DNA from: Paraglomus occultum
Taxonomy: Eukaryota > Glomeromycota > Glomeromycetes > Paraglomerales > Paraglomeraceae
Length of the DNA stretch: 16,230 nucleotides
NCBI GenBank assembly: GCA_910592205.1
Contig: CAJVPJ010000813.1
Coordinates: 1-16,230, forward strand
Reading direction: 5' to 3'
Below are positions 1 to 9,683 of this stretch, one piece after another. Each line of letters begins with the position of its first letter. Position 1 is the stretch's first letter. Both the position numbers and the translations under genes were made by a program. The notes under the pieces were generated by a model, which did no database searches, had not been told where the DNA came from, and was given only the letters and a program-made list of their open reading frames with translations.

Positions 1-1529
1 TATTTACAAATGTTACGAAGAAAAAAAACTTGAGTCACAGAATTCTAACTAAACATTATCAATGCGTAATCAGCAAACGTGGACTAGAAATTCCCAATAA
101 TCCGTCATGGTTAAGCTATTTGATGAAGGTACATACAATGTTACGTGTAATTATGATGTGCGTACACACGCTTTGGCGCCAGGAAGACGCGCTTTCTTAT
201 TTTCTTTTTTCTTTGGCAAATTCCGGGTGTGTTGATTGTCAATAATTTTGGGCATGATCGAAGTTACAATAATTAACTCGATATTAAAACAATTGAATAA
301 AAGGTAAAAGGTATTTAAAGATTAAACTTGTGACAGCGCGGATGGACAGAATAAGAATACTGCCACCATTTGACTTTGACTATATTTAATAATTTGCTGT
401 TATTATAAAAGTATTAAATGGGACCTGGATATGCTAAATTCAAGTGTGATAGTAGTTTTGGATCAATTAAACACTCTATAGTAATAGACAAACACCAGTA
501 TGTTGTGTAGATTATGTTGTAAAGCTAAGTACTGCTGGGTTAAATAAAGCTTAGTGTTATGGCAATGAAAAGCTTTATATATTATATTTAATACTTAGAT
601 CTTGATTTGTATTAGGCTTTTTAAAATGGGTTGCAAAAATATCAACATTTTTTGAAGCTAATCCTGGAATTATCTAAGCTCAGATAGTTGCTAATGGTGC
701 GTATACTAATTTAATGAAAACAACAAGTATTTTTGTCCTGATTGATATTAATGTCTCCTTTGGATTGTAAAAGGCAAGAGTATCTTTATCAACATTCGTG
801 ACGTGTCCAAGACCAACTTACACCAGCAACAAATAAATACTTAAATTAAATTTTTCCATTCTTTCAACGCTTTTCCTGTTATTAAGCTCTCAATCTAATT
901 TTTAACAAATCCTGCTAGTTTTCTTGCTCTTAATTTTTAAGGCTTAAAATAAATAAATAAATAAATATTTTATATACCTTTATAAAATAAATCTGTTACA
1001 GACAATGTTGAAGTGTTATGACGGAGAATTGAAACTGCATTCTGAAAATTGTTTTTAATTTATCCGACGCCGTTGTAAACTATTATTGGAAACAACTATG
1101 AGCGATTGATTTTAATTACGAAAAATTACGTGTCCGTTACGACGGTTTTAGTCCTTGATTTTATTTTGTCAAAATAAGAAAAAGACTGCATAAGGTGAGA
1201 AAATTTTACTATTATTCTGATAGAATTCAATTGGTCAAGTTTTGATAGTTAATTTTTTGGTCACGCCATGCGATTTTATTAAATAATCGATGCAAATTCA
1301 ACACTCCGAGCTTGCAAAATTATAACATGTATATGCAAAATATACTCATTCATTCACATACGTTAAATTTGTGCGCATACACGTTCCTTGTACACGTTGT
1401 ATAAAAGCCCTAATATTTGCTTACCTATTGTTAATAAATATGTCAAAGTAACCGATTGCGTAGGTCACGCAATGGTCAAAGAATAATTTGGAGTAAAAAG
1501 TAACATGTCGGGCTATTCCGCATAAAAAC
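1..1529. other. A/T-rich intergenic region, no gene seen
   Basis: No frame here reads as a convincing protein. The 71-codon frame at 30-245 has no family signature and nothing to support it. Visible structure is minor: an AAAT tetranucleotide run at about 947-966, a TATAAAAG box at 1400-1407 with no clear gene behind it, and a small inverted repeat (TTGCGT/ACGCAA) near 1457. It may hold UTRs, introns or old transposon remains that I cannot identify. Confidence 0.5.
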
Positions 1530-2606
1530 TTTGAAACGTTAATATCAAAGACAGAATCCTCCTTGTCAATTCACTCCTACTCTCTAAACTTTGGTACTAT
1601 TTGTCCTCCTCCTCACTTTATTAAATCCATTCAAACCATCATTAATAACTTTTTCTGGGACTCCTCTAAAACCCACCCTACCTTTCAAACCTCTATTCTT
1701 CCCCCTTCTGTTGGTGGGATTTCTCTTCCTAATTTCAAACTAGAATGTAATATTCGCTATGCCAAACTCTTTTCACAATCTTTCTCACCAAACCCACCTT
1801 TTTGGGCCAAAGAACTAAATTAGTTTACCATTCATAATTTCTCTCAATCCATTCCTTCCTGTGTTTATAATCGTTGACGCGCACATATCCCAATTGAACC
1901 CCTCCATTTCTTCTAAACGCATCATCTCTTATAGAGAACCTCTCTCCTTACACTATTCCTTCTCTCCCAACCCTCTCTCAACTTCGATCTATTTTACTAA
2001 CTCCACCCTCTCCTCCTCTCATCCCCTATTCTCCTTCCCCTTATATTAGCCACCTTACTTGGACTGAAATTCACCACTCTCATTATCCTCACAAGATTCA
2101 AGACCTTTTATGGAAAATTGCACATCAAACTCTTCCTATTGGTATAATATCTAACATTTTCCCTCATCCAGGTGGTGTCCTACAATCCCAAATTCCCTCT
2201 CACATGTTTCATTCTTGTCCCTTCACCTCTTCCCTATGGTCACTTGCTCTTTCATTTACTAATCTCATAACACCACATTCTTCACCATCAACAAACATTC
2301 TCTCTAATTCTCACATCAGAATCAAACACCTATTACTATCCCGTCTCATCATTTCCTGTTATATATATATTAATATGGACTGTCTGGACATCCTACTGCT
2401 CCACCTCATTCTCTTCTTCTACCCCTTCATCATCTAATCAGTCTCTCCAATCTCTCATATCAATTCTCTTATCTTACAGATCAATTACTCCACAACTTCC
2501 ATGGCCATCCATATCAGCCATGACTTCACTCATTCCCTGTTCCAGTCTATGCTTTTACACTTACTATTATTCTGATATTTATTACACCCAACAATTGAGA
2601 CGATAA
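1530..2606 (+). pseudogene. LINE reverse transcriptase C-terminus with zinc-binding domain, frameshifted
   Basis: The segment reads as protein only by moving between frames. About 1530-1600 gives KDRILLVNSLLLSKLWY, the region after the RT palm. About 1600-1823 then gives a stretch with NNFFWDSS and PPSVGGISLPNF, the usual 'W...GG(I/L)xLPN' signature of LINE reverse transcriptases. About 2050-2260 gives a zf-RVT-like domain, with LLWKIAHQTLP followed by HMFHSCPFTSSLW; the first cysteine pair of the zinc motif appears lost. The tail continues in a third frame to a TAA at 2604-2606. The RT catalytic core and the endonuclease are absent. The copy cannot encode a working enzyme. The family is clear; the clade is not. 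Confidence 0.8.
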
Positions 2607-2890
2607 GTTTTTTCGCCACAATATTCACCACTACCCCAAAAACCCTCTATTACTATTACTATAATTTCTTATATTTTCTCTTTTATGGTTTTTATTGCAT
2701 AAAGGGCTCTCTAACATAATATAAACATTAATACTAAATTTTATTCTTATTAATTTTCATATTTTTTTTAATCTCATAGTATATACCAGCCCTTATGGCA
2801 AATTCTTATTGTACCTCTGTACTTATGTATATTAATATGTTAAAACCAGCTTTAGCAGTTCACCTATAGTTGGACAATAAAGTCTTACAT
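1530..2890 (+). mobile_element. 5'-truncated non-LTR retrotransposon (LINE)
   Basis: Only the last part of the LINE coding region remains, followed by an A/T-rich 3' UTR that ends near an AATAAA at about 2875-2880. The strand is C/T-rich and compositionally unlike its surroundings, which supports an insertion. Truncation of the 5' end is typical of target-primed reverse transcription. No poly(A) tail or clear target-site duplication could be defined, so both boundaries are approximate. The 3' end sits directly against a broken minus-strand ORF (2885-3157). Confidence 0.75.
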
Positions 2891-3157
2891 TAACGAAATG
2901 TCCAGTGACTGATCTTTGTGAATAAAAACGAAATCTGGTTTACATCAATCCAGAAAGGGAATGGCATAGACATCATGTATTACTAAGTTTGTATTTCTAA
3001 TAAAGTTGCTTATAGCTGTACATTGTTCAATGAAGTATGCTTGAAATACTTTTTCAGCTTCAAAACATCGAGGGTTACTGAAAGAACCCGGCTTCTTGTC
3101 AGCAATTTTAATGGAGAGAAGGGAAACATCATCTTCTGACCATGTTTCTTCACAAAT
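2885..3157 (-). pseudogene. Broken ORF with a possible PD-(D/E)XK nuclease-like motif
   Basis: One minus-strand frame reads as protein for about 90 codons with a single in-frame stop. It runs from EETWSEDDVSLLSIKIADKK through CFEAEKVFQAYFIEQC and NTNLVIHDVYAIPFLD, then a stop, then CKPDFVFIHKDQSLDI. The hydrophobic run after KPD (KPDFVFI) resembles the aspartate strand of PD-(D/E)XK nuclease-type domains. Proteins of this general look are multicopy in arbuscular mycorrhizal fungi, but I make that link from memory. The expected downstream E-x-K strand is missing because the frame ends where the plus-strand LINE ends. An upstream exon is possible: a GTATAA donor and a CTTAG acceptor flank about 77 nt ending near 3187. 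Function unknown; probably a dead repeat gene. Confidence 0.4.
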
Positions 3158-3159
3158 TT

Positions 3160-3956
3160 ACCCTTATCTCTCTCTGTTTGTGTTCCTAAGCAAGTAAAAA
3201 CAACAATAGTAAAAAATCATATATAAATACTTAATTCACATTAGACTCTGATATTGTTATACCTGGACATGAATGTCACTCATTACTAGTACGAATCCTC
3301 TTTAGACTGACATTCACCTTCCCAATCTCTTGCATCACGTCTTCTTTAAAATCATCCAATAACCTTTTTAATTGGTATCGATATCATCCAATCTTTTTAA
3401 ATTGATATCTTAGGGGTAAAAGAAAAGCCATTGAGCAAAGTATAATAGTTTGTGAAGTTTGAGTAGTGTATGGGACGTAAGAGAAATATATAGATGAGTG
3501 AGGTGGTTGAATAAGAGGAGGTATGAATGAAAAAAGGTTTCCTCTCTCACATCTACTATTCTGTCTACTCTAAGTACGCACTACTCTATGCCCGAATCAC
3601 AAAGTCGTTACCTGGGCTGAGATGTAAAAGACTTAATTATGTCAGCCTTAGCCTGCCTATATTCATCGCCGTCAATAAGGCCCTCGAAGACTGTCTTGCA
3701 CGTTTATGGGAATGAGTACGGTGAGTTAGTCGCGCACGGCTTAACGTTAATAACGTTTCACAATGTAACTGGCCAATGATAGTCGATGCGCAGAAATTCG
3801 CGTTTGTCTAATTGCAGCGTATGATGAACAAATGGATATTATAAAAACAGCACCGGTTAACTTATTAAAAATCAACCACAATACAATAAATATCGTTGAA
3901 TCATATTTAAAACAATAAAACAAATCTGCCAACTTCCAATAATACCTCTACGAAAA
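3160..3956. other. Region with only a weak coding-like fragment
   Basis: No intact gene seen. On the minus strand 3612-3703 reads TVFEGLIDGDEYRQAKADII and then stops being protein-like at a CAG|GTAACG that could be a splice donor. This could be one exon or a fossil of a gene, and I do not recognise it. At 3741-3759 there is a near-palindrome, AACGTTA-a-TAACGTT. The plus-strand frame at 3527-3715 lies opposite the fragment and looks spurious. Confidence 0.3.
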
Positions 3957-4458
3957 ATGCTTAACTTCCCGAGCGAAATCTTTTTTGGAATATTTATTGG
4001 CTGTCTGTTGCTAAATGGCATAATTTCCACAACATGGAAAGACACTATGAAAGTCTAGAAAAATCCAAAACGAACCCATCAGCGAACAAAATTATGCTCC
4101 AGATATCGGAATGATTTGAGACAATTATACGATAAAAGAACCGAATCGGATCCGGTGTTTGAAAATCCATAAGTTACTTGGCGAAGGAAAGATCGTTGCT
4201 GCTTCCACAGTATGAAACTTTTACCTACGGAGAACGAAACAAGGGAGAACACTATCAAGGCAGTTCAGCGTCGGATCGACGAAGAGAAGAAGGAAATTTT
4301 AAGCCGTGAATGCCGAAGATAAAAATCAAGAAATGGATGATAATGTTAATGCTATTATTAATAGTGATAGTAAGAAGATAATGAAGTTCAAATTTGCACC
4401 AGAGTGGCCAAACAATAGGAAAGTTCAACGGATGCGCTTAAGCAGTCTTTTATCATGA
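3957..4458 (+). pseudogene. Decayed ORF of unknown family
   Basis: From the ATG at 3957 one frame continues to about 4320 with only two stops. It gives charged, protein-like text such as RNDLRQLYDKRTESDPVFEN and TIKAVQRRIDEEKKEILSRE. A +1 shift near 4305 then carries it on as NAEDKNQEMDDNVNAIINSD and KFKFAPEWPNNRKVQRMRLS to a TGA at 4456-4458. The E/K/R-rich composition suggests a helical or coiled-coil segment. I recognise no family. Introns could replace some of the breaks, but no clear GT/AG pair explains both stops, so decay is the simpler reading. Confidence 0.35.
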
Positions 4459-4519
4459 CTATAAAGAACGATCTTCCGTCGAGGTCGTTCGATCAGCGCA
4501 GGCCTTTACGTTAACTGCT

Positions 4520-4745
4520 GGTTTATCATTTATTTGAAGTTAATTGGTTTTATTTTTCGTTCTGCCTGGTAAATTTCATAAGTGATTTCTTCTTTATCTA
4601 TAGATATTCCCGGAGAATTTGGGTATATTTGATTTTAAAAACGTGGGAGCAATTTTTTCACCTTGAGGCTTTTCTTTAAAATACTTCTAATGCGCTGATT
4701 CCATGGTGAATTTAATGTAAATTAGTTTCATATTAATATTCTTTA
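4520..4745. repeat. Dispersed repeat, copy A (partner at 15013-15250)
   Basis: This stretch aligns in the same orientation along its whole length with 15013-15250. Shared landmarks in order are GGTTTATCAT, TTATTcTTCGTTCT, GATTTC/GTTTTTCTTTATCT, TTTAAAAACGT, GAGCAATTT, CCTTGAG, and TGATGTAAATTAGT/TTAATGTAAATTAGT. Substitutions and small gaps show that the copies are old. On the minus strand the copy starts ATGAAACTAATTTACAT, matching the ATG of copy B's 59-codon ORF. In copy A that frame has lost about a dozen codons and meets a TAG, so it is broken here. Confidence 0.75.
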
Positions 4746-4947
4746 TATAGGCATACTCAATATTAAATGAGTTATGATTTGTAAGAGTTTAATATAACAA
4801 TTAGCAATTCAAAGTCACATTCAAAATATCATATTCAAGTTATAGTTAGTTAACTTTCAGCCACATCACCATTTTTAATTCACATTCCCAATTGACATAA
4901 TCTGATGTAGTCACATAATGACGTCACTTACTTAACTGGGAGCTGTC

Positions 4948-5148
4948 TCACATTTCACGAAAATCTTTAGTTATGTCCAATATAGTAACAACACCATCAG
5001 CCGCTTGACAGAGAACAGTCCGAGGGGGGATCCCAACCCATGGACGACCATTAAATAACTGGTGAGATGTATATTGTCGAATCGTTTACTTGCCATTAGA
5101 TTTTTGCCCTTTGCGTGCGACAAATGCACCATCCCCAACTTGTATATT
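4948..5148 (-). pseudogene. Unrecognised minus-strand coding-like segment with one internal stop
   Basis: A single minus-strand frame runs 67 codons with just one internal TAA. It reads QVGDGAFVARKGQKSNGK, stop, then TIRQYTSHQLFNGRPWVGIP, PRTVLCQAADG and ITKDFREM before a TGA. The mix of residues and the clean frame suggest former coding sequence. The family is unknown to me. The stop could be real decay, or an intron edge (AA|GTAAAC lies exactly there), but no acceptor at a sensible distance keeps the frame. The overlapping plus and minus frames in this interval look like shadows. Confidence 0.3.
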
Positions 5149-5315
5149 TCAAGTAGTGACAAACACTGTGTATACACGATAGATGATAAGGTTTATGCAA
5201 CATCATTCTCTGAGCGTTTGTGCATAAAATTAGGGATAAGATGATAATGATAGATCGCCATTCTTTGACTTCATTTTACTAAGCAATCAGGAGTAAATAT
5301 ATTATTATATGGTTA

Positions 5316-5504
5316 TTATTTTTCAGCATATCCTAATATATTACCTTTGACATGCATCCACCAATCAGGACTTTTCGAATGGTTTGTAGCTTTTGTTGTA
5401 TGAACTATTATAGATCGATCGTCATTTGTTAAGAGGATTGCAAAATGTGTATCAACGAAATATGTTTGGCGTAACTTGTCACAAAAAATGGTATGCCTAG
5501 TCAA
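5316..5504 (-). CDS. Possible exon or small ORF, unknown product
   Basis: The minus strand gives 50-60 codons of protein-like sequence, including KLRQTYFVDTHFAILLTNDD, IIVHTTKATNHSKSPDWWMH and VKGNILGYAEK. A splice acceptor (GACTAG) lies at its upstream edge and a GTAATA donor follows the VK codons. Splicing there to the CTTAG at about 5281 would end the protein almost at once. It could be a terminal exon, an internal exon, or a fossil from the same source as 4948-5148. I recognise no domain. Confidence 0.3.
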   Translation of the reverse strand: MTRHTIFCDKLRQTYFVDTHFAILLTNDDRSIIVHTTKATNHSKSPDWWMHVKGNILGYAEK

Positions 5505-6205
5505 ATTAAATATGTGTGTTTTTTATGTTAAGGGGCATACAGTATATAAATAGAGTCACATCACCTCACATGACTCCGAATAAAGAAAATAAGGACTCGG
5601 ATGAAAGTTTTGTATGTCAAGGTTTGTTGTACTTTGACACTTGTCAAATACTGATTCGATAATGTGAGCAGACTGATCAATGTGGTGGGCGGTGCGTGTA
5701 TATATATATTTGATAGTTTTGGTTATGTGAATACTTGTTTATTGATCGATGCGTGCGGCTTACGCTCATGCTGTAATGTTGTTCAACTGCTGTCCTGAAA
5801 ATATCCTGTCGTTCATCTTTCAAAGTTTGTTTGTGCACTTTTGTTGTTAGGATACATTGTCTACTCCGCTTTTTTGTTTTTTGTTTATCTCAATAAAAGC
5901 CACTTTCATCGTTGGGCGATGGGGGTGCGTGCATTGATTAAGCAGAGATGTTGACAGAAATAGTGCAATTATGTGATATACAAGCATTTGCATCTCTTAT
6001 CACATCTTTCGATATGTCCCCTTATCTTTCCGTGACTTGATTGGACAATGCCAATTTCGACGCACAATATGCCGAATTTATTTTCATGCGTCTAGAATAG
6101 AAGAATATGGCGCTCATAAATAGTTGGTCCTGCATTCTTTTTGCAGCTGCTAGGCCTATATGCCTCATGCAATTATCAAATTTCATTCCGTACTAAATGA
6201 TTCAT
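5505..6205. other. Intergenic region, no gene seen
   Basis: No frame reads as protein for more than about 30 codons. There is a short TA run near 5698-5711 and an AATAAA at about 5891 on the plus strand after a T-rich stretch. These could mark the 3' end of an unseen non-coding transcript or UTR. Confidence 0.4.
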
Positions 6206-6210
6206 TACAA

Positions 6211-6336
6211 CAACAAATGCAACCGCAACAATCGCAATCGTCGCAACCGCAACCGCACGCACGCACGCAACCGTAACCATAACCGCAACTGTAACTGCAA
6301 CCGCAGTTGTAACCGCAACAGCAATCGTCGCAACCC
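6211..6336 (+). repeat. Degenerate CGCAAC/CCGCAA hexanucleotide array
   Basis: About 125 bp is built from imperfect CAACCG units with interspersed CAATCG, CAACTG and TAACCG variants and a short GCAC run (CGCACGCACGCAC). Because the unit is six bases, one frame reads through it as an N/R-rich tract. That explains the apparent 110-codon frame at 6197-6529. I treat it as a minisatellite, not a gene. Confidence 0.85.
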
Positions 6337-6529
6337 CACTATTTTTCACACAACTCTATTTATTTCTTACTTTCCCCGATTTGATTGCGCCAAACAGCAT
6401 CTGGAATATAGATTTGATGTTGTACGTGCGTTACATATTCTCGCGCGATTGTCACACAACGCTTTCAATAGAAAGAAAAGTTATAGTAAATTTGGTGTGA
6501 GTCAGAATGCGGATGCACAGAATAATTAA

Positions 6530-7554
6530 GACTTGTCTCCTCGGGCTTTGAAGATTGGTGTTTGTTCAGTATCTATTGTTGATCATATATTGCCTCCACA
6601 TCGAAATATTATTCATAATAATAAGCGAAGGGCTGACGACAATCCCTGTCAAGCACGTTGATCGTTGCCTCTTTCGCACGTTTGCAACTTTTGGGGAATT
6701 ATTATTCCCATACATTAATCGAATAAGACGCATACATAAAATGTGGTGTAAAGAATAAAGAACATTCTTCCAAACCCATCAACCATAATTGGATTGTTTT
6801 TTATTTGTGATTTCATATCCGTATTCGTATGTTCACCTATACATCATTACAAAGACAACAGCCGCCAAGAAAACAACGATATATTAGTAATAAAATAGTA
6901 ATAGTATTATTAGTATTAGAATAACAACATATACCAAAGTGCCCCGTGCTTCATATTTATTGCTGTCCTCCCAGCCAATCGCCTGTGCAACTTTTCTTTA
7001 CTTAGCAAATATACGGTTGGGGTGTGGAGAAGGGGGCAACTCGTCGGACTATGAGTTGTCTTTGGGACAGAATATATATTAATGTACTTAATATCATAGA
7101 AGTTTTAAATGGGTACTTGATATCATCGTATCACAAATTAAATTAAATTGGACATATAAAAAATATATACGAAAACCACTATAAATCTGTATATATGCGC
7201 AGTATATAAAGTATTGTATATAAAAAGAATACCGCCCCACAACGAACAATCACAGTGATATTAAGAAATTATTCAGTGACAATAGGAAATTTATTTAACA
7301 GGAAAACTCCGATCACTCGAGCAATATAGCAGTAAAGGAAAAATTACATAGCATTTGACAGCAATAAAACGCCTTCTCAACGACGACCTTTTTTATAACT
7401 GATAAAAAAACACAACTGCTTATATAACCGTCGTGAACTTTTTAGTAACCACTTTACAATACCTACTACAACGTTACTCACCCACAATTGCTCACCATAT
7501 TATACTAACATTACTAACAAGACCATCAAATACCGACGGCAATACCAAATAGCA
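6530..7554. other. Intergenic region upstream of the F-box gene
   Basis: No protein-like frame is convincing. A short AT-rich TAG/TAA/ATT simple repeat lies at about 6884-6925. From about 7060 the DNA is strongly A/T-rich and contains several TATA-like boxes. The last 350 bp are probably the promoter and 5' UTR of the F-box gene. Confidence 0.45.
7203..7228 (+). promoter_or_regulatory. Candidate TATA elements upstream of the F-box gene
   Basis: Two close TATA-like boxes, TATATAAA at 7203-7210 and GTATATAAAAAG just after it, stand about 340 bp before the F-box ATG. A third (TATATAA) lies near 7420. A/T-rich DNA yields such boxes by chance, so this is only a candidate. Confidence 0.25.
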
Positions 7555-8853
7555 ATGCCTACAGTTCTTATTCCTAAACCACTACCCCACTCTTACCCGC
7601 TACATCTCTCTTACTCGCTCTCACATTCTCGCCCCAAACGCCATTCCATACCCTTTCCTCTCGCCTCTCTCCCCTTTGACATCCTAACCCACATCCTTTC
7701 GTTTGCCATACAACCTTCGCCTTCTTCACCAACCGTATATTCCTCGCTTGCGTTAGTGTCTCGAACATTTTTTTATGCTTCGATTCCTCACATCTGGAAT
7801 CATATTTATATTCAAGAACCAACCTACAAAATACTGTTCTCGATATTGCATACACCAGTAGAAAAGTTAACGTACGATTACAGGAAGCTGGTGAAAAGCG
7901 TAACTGTGTGTCCGGTATCAATATCACGAATGAAACCAGGCGGGTTGATAGGTGTATTGGAAATGGTCAACGAAGTATTGACTGAGGTTAGAGAAATAAA
8001 CGTAGAGGACAAGTTGAGCTTCTGTCATGTGTGTCATATCGGTTGTGAAGCTACCACGCAGGAAGTAGGCTCTTGTTTAGTGCCAGCGAAACCTCTCTTA
8101 TCATTGAGGCTTGATTCCGATCATACTTCTTTCAGCGACGATTTATTATGCTTGATATCGTCTTCATTGACCTCATTGAAGAAATTATCTTTGAATGGTA
8201 TAAACTTTACGGACGAGGGAATAATAGAATACGCCATTCCGGCCGTGAGCGATACGTTGGAAGAAATTAACATTGGAGTGGGAGTAAGCGGTAAAGCTAT
8301 GATCACCGGAAGAAGCGTAGTGGAATTATTGTCGAGTTGCTATAAATTAAGGAACATGACGCTCGAAGGATGTGATTTGACAGATCAAGACTTTTTTATC
8401 GATGCTCTTCCGCAATGTAACTTGACGTATCTCTACATTGGGAAAACCAAAACACCCTTCTCGTCATTCTCGCTCCAATCTCTACTTTCCACGTGCTATT
8501 CTTCCCTACAGACGCTCATACTTGACATTGACCATATTTCTCCAATTGTCCTGCTCGACATTATCATTCCTCTCTTCCGCAACTCGAATTTACACTCTTT
8601 ACATCTCATCTCGGAATCGTGGACACATTGGATTGCACACTATCCTAACCCGAAGAACGACCACGAAAGGAGAGCAAAGGAAGCCATGTGGAGATGGAAA
8701 TTGAAGGCGTATTGGGGTTTATCGTATGAAACGATCAGAATGGTAGCCGAGGAGGTTAGAACGCTGCGCGTATTTAGTATATTGGGTGAGAACCAATTGG
8801 AAAGGAACGAGGGAGAGGCAATAGGAGGATGGGCAATCAAGGGAAGCTGGTAA
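7555..8853 (+). CDS. F-box protein with C-terminal leucine-rich-repeat-like region
   Basis: An intact, intronless 432-residue frame runs from an ATG preceded by A/T-rich leader to a TAA. An F-box lies at about residues 37-83: LPFDILTHILSFA, then LALVSRTFFYASIPHIWNHI. The F-box normally binds Skp1 in an SCF ubiquitin ligase. Residues about 180-355 hold LRR-like units such as LKKLSLNGINFTDEGI, LRNMTLEGCDLTDQDF and LQTLILDIDHIS, the likely substrate-binding face. A small cysteine group (C157, C160, C164, C174) interrupts the linker, which is unusual for this class. The first 35 residues are Pro/Ser/His-rich and probably disordered. The codon use is richer in C and G than its flanks. F-box/LRR genes are heavily expanded in arbuscular mycorrhizal fungi. 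The substrate cannot be inferred. Confidence 0.87.
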   Translation: MPTVLIPKPLPHSYPLHLSYSLSHSRPKRHSIPFPLASLPFDILTHILSFAIQPSPSSPTVYSSLALVSRTFFYASIPHIWNHIYIQEPTYKILFSILHTPVEKLTYDYRKLVKSVTVCPVSISRMKPGGLIGVLEMVNEVLTEVREINVEDKLSFCHVCHIGCEATTQEVGSCLVPAKPLLSLRLDSDHTSFSDDLLCLISSSLTSLKKLSLNGINFTDEGIIEYAIPAVSDTLEEINIGVGVSGKAMITGRSVVELLSSCYKLRNMTLEGCDLTDQDFFIDALPQCNLTYLYIGKTKTPFSSFSLQSLLSTCYSSLQTLILDIDHISPIVLLDIIIPLFRNSNLHSLHLISESWTHWIAHYPNPKNDHERRAKEAMWRWKLKAYWGLSYETIRMVAEEVRTLRVFSILGENQLERNEGEAIGGWAIKGSW

Positions 8854-9683
8854 TTGGGATTTGCTTTGTGTTAGGGGGGGAGGATACAGGCATGGGTTGA
8901 TCGATTGATTAAATTGAGATATTTTTATAGTGAATTTTTTTTTTACAATTTTTGATTGGATATTGACGTGATGACTTATATGGTTATTTGGTTGTCTTTT
9001 TCTTATTATTAGTATTTTATTAGTATTATTATTATTATTACTATTATATTCTTTTTTTTTTTTACAAATCCATAACTTGTGGGGTTTAAAATGAACATTT
9101 TGGCAGTTTAAGTTCTGTCACAAAAGTATATTCATTTTTAATTATTGTATTATAAATATTTTATCTATTAGATCTGTAGAAATATCACAAATAAAGCATA
9201 TCGATCGCACGTGATTATGTTGTGAACGGGTACGCTTTTGTTTTTGGGTGGTGATCGTAACTTGGTTGGCCCTTTGATAGCATAAACAACTCGTTCGATT
9301 GCTCACAAGTTTTCTGCTCACATTCTCCGCATCGGAATTTTCGAGTCCTAATTTTCATCACGACGTTGTTTGATTGGCCAGTTGGTCGGTTAAATAATAA
9401 TTAGTCCCATTCTGGTAAGCGGATCAAATCTTTTCATACTGAACAAATACCCGGCCCAATGCAGCCACTTAACGTTATTGTCTCTTATCATACATATATA
9501 GCAAAGACCACGAAAATGGCGGCAAGCTTGATCATCCATACTCCACGCGGGGTAACGCTTTTAGTCTATCCTTTTATGGTTCTTTGATGTGAACAACTCG
9601 GATTCAAAGAGGGGTCGGGATACTCTGTAGAAGACACTTTATTACACCATAGCATGGATACAGTTACGTCTGATTTGGGCCTT
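8854..9683. other. 3' flank of the F-box gene and intergenic DNA
   Basis: Downstream of the stop there is a T-rich tract, an ATT microsatellite with poly-T (about 9008-9062), and an AATAAA at 9190-9195, the best candidate polyadenylation signal for the F-box mRNA. From about 9200 to 9680 no protein-like frame stands out. A 23-codon frame opening with MAASLIIHTPRGVTLL at about 9517 is too short to call. Confidence 0.45.
9190..9195 (+). terminator. Candidate polyadenylation signal (AATAAA) of the F-box gene
   Basis: This is a canonical AATAAA on the coding strand, about 340 bp after the F-box stop. It follows a run of T-rich sequence. Placement is plausible, but no transcript data are available here. 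Confidence 0.35.

Noticed and set aside
30-245. 71-codon frame at the window start
   Set aside because: It has no domain and no splice or promoter support; chance frames of this length are expected.
3461-3586. Possible inverted repeat with GAGTAGTG and CACTACTC ends
   Set aside because: Only the outer 8 bp and a short inner block pair well. The rest needs gaps and many mismatches, so it is too weak to call a MITE or hairpin.
4919-4926. TGACGTCA palindrome (also at 11986-11993), as in CRE/ATF sites
   Set aside because: The two 8-mers are isolated, and neither sits in the proximal promoter of a supported gene. Chance is a sufficient explanation.
6197-6529. 110-codon frame rich in N and R
   Set aside because: The frame is created by the hexanucleotide repeat. 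The part after the repeat has no recognisable domain and no supporting signals.
7574-7927. 117-codon minus-strand frame, plus shorter frames at 8121-8306, 8438-8704 and 8640-8840
   Set aside because: All overlap the F-box gene, which has clear domains in its own frame, so these are shadows.
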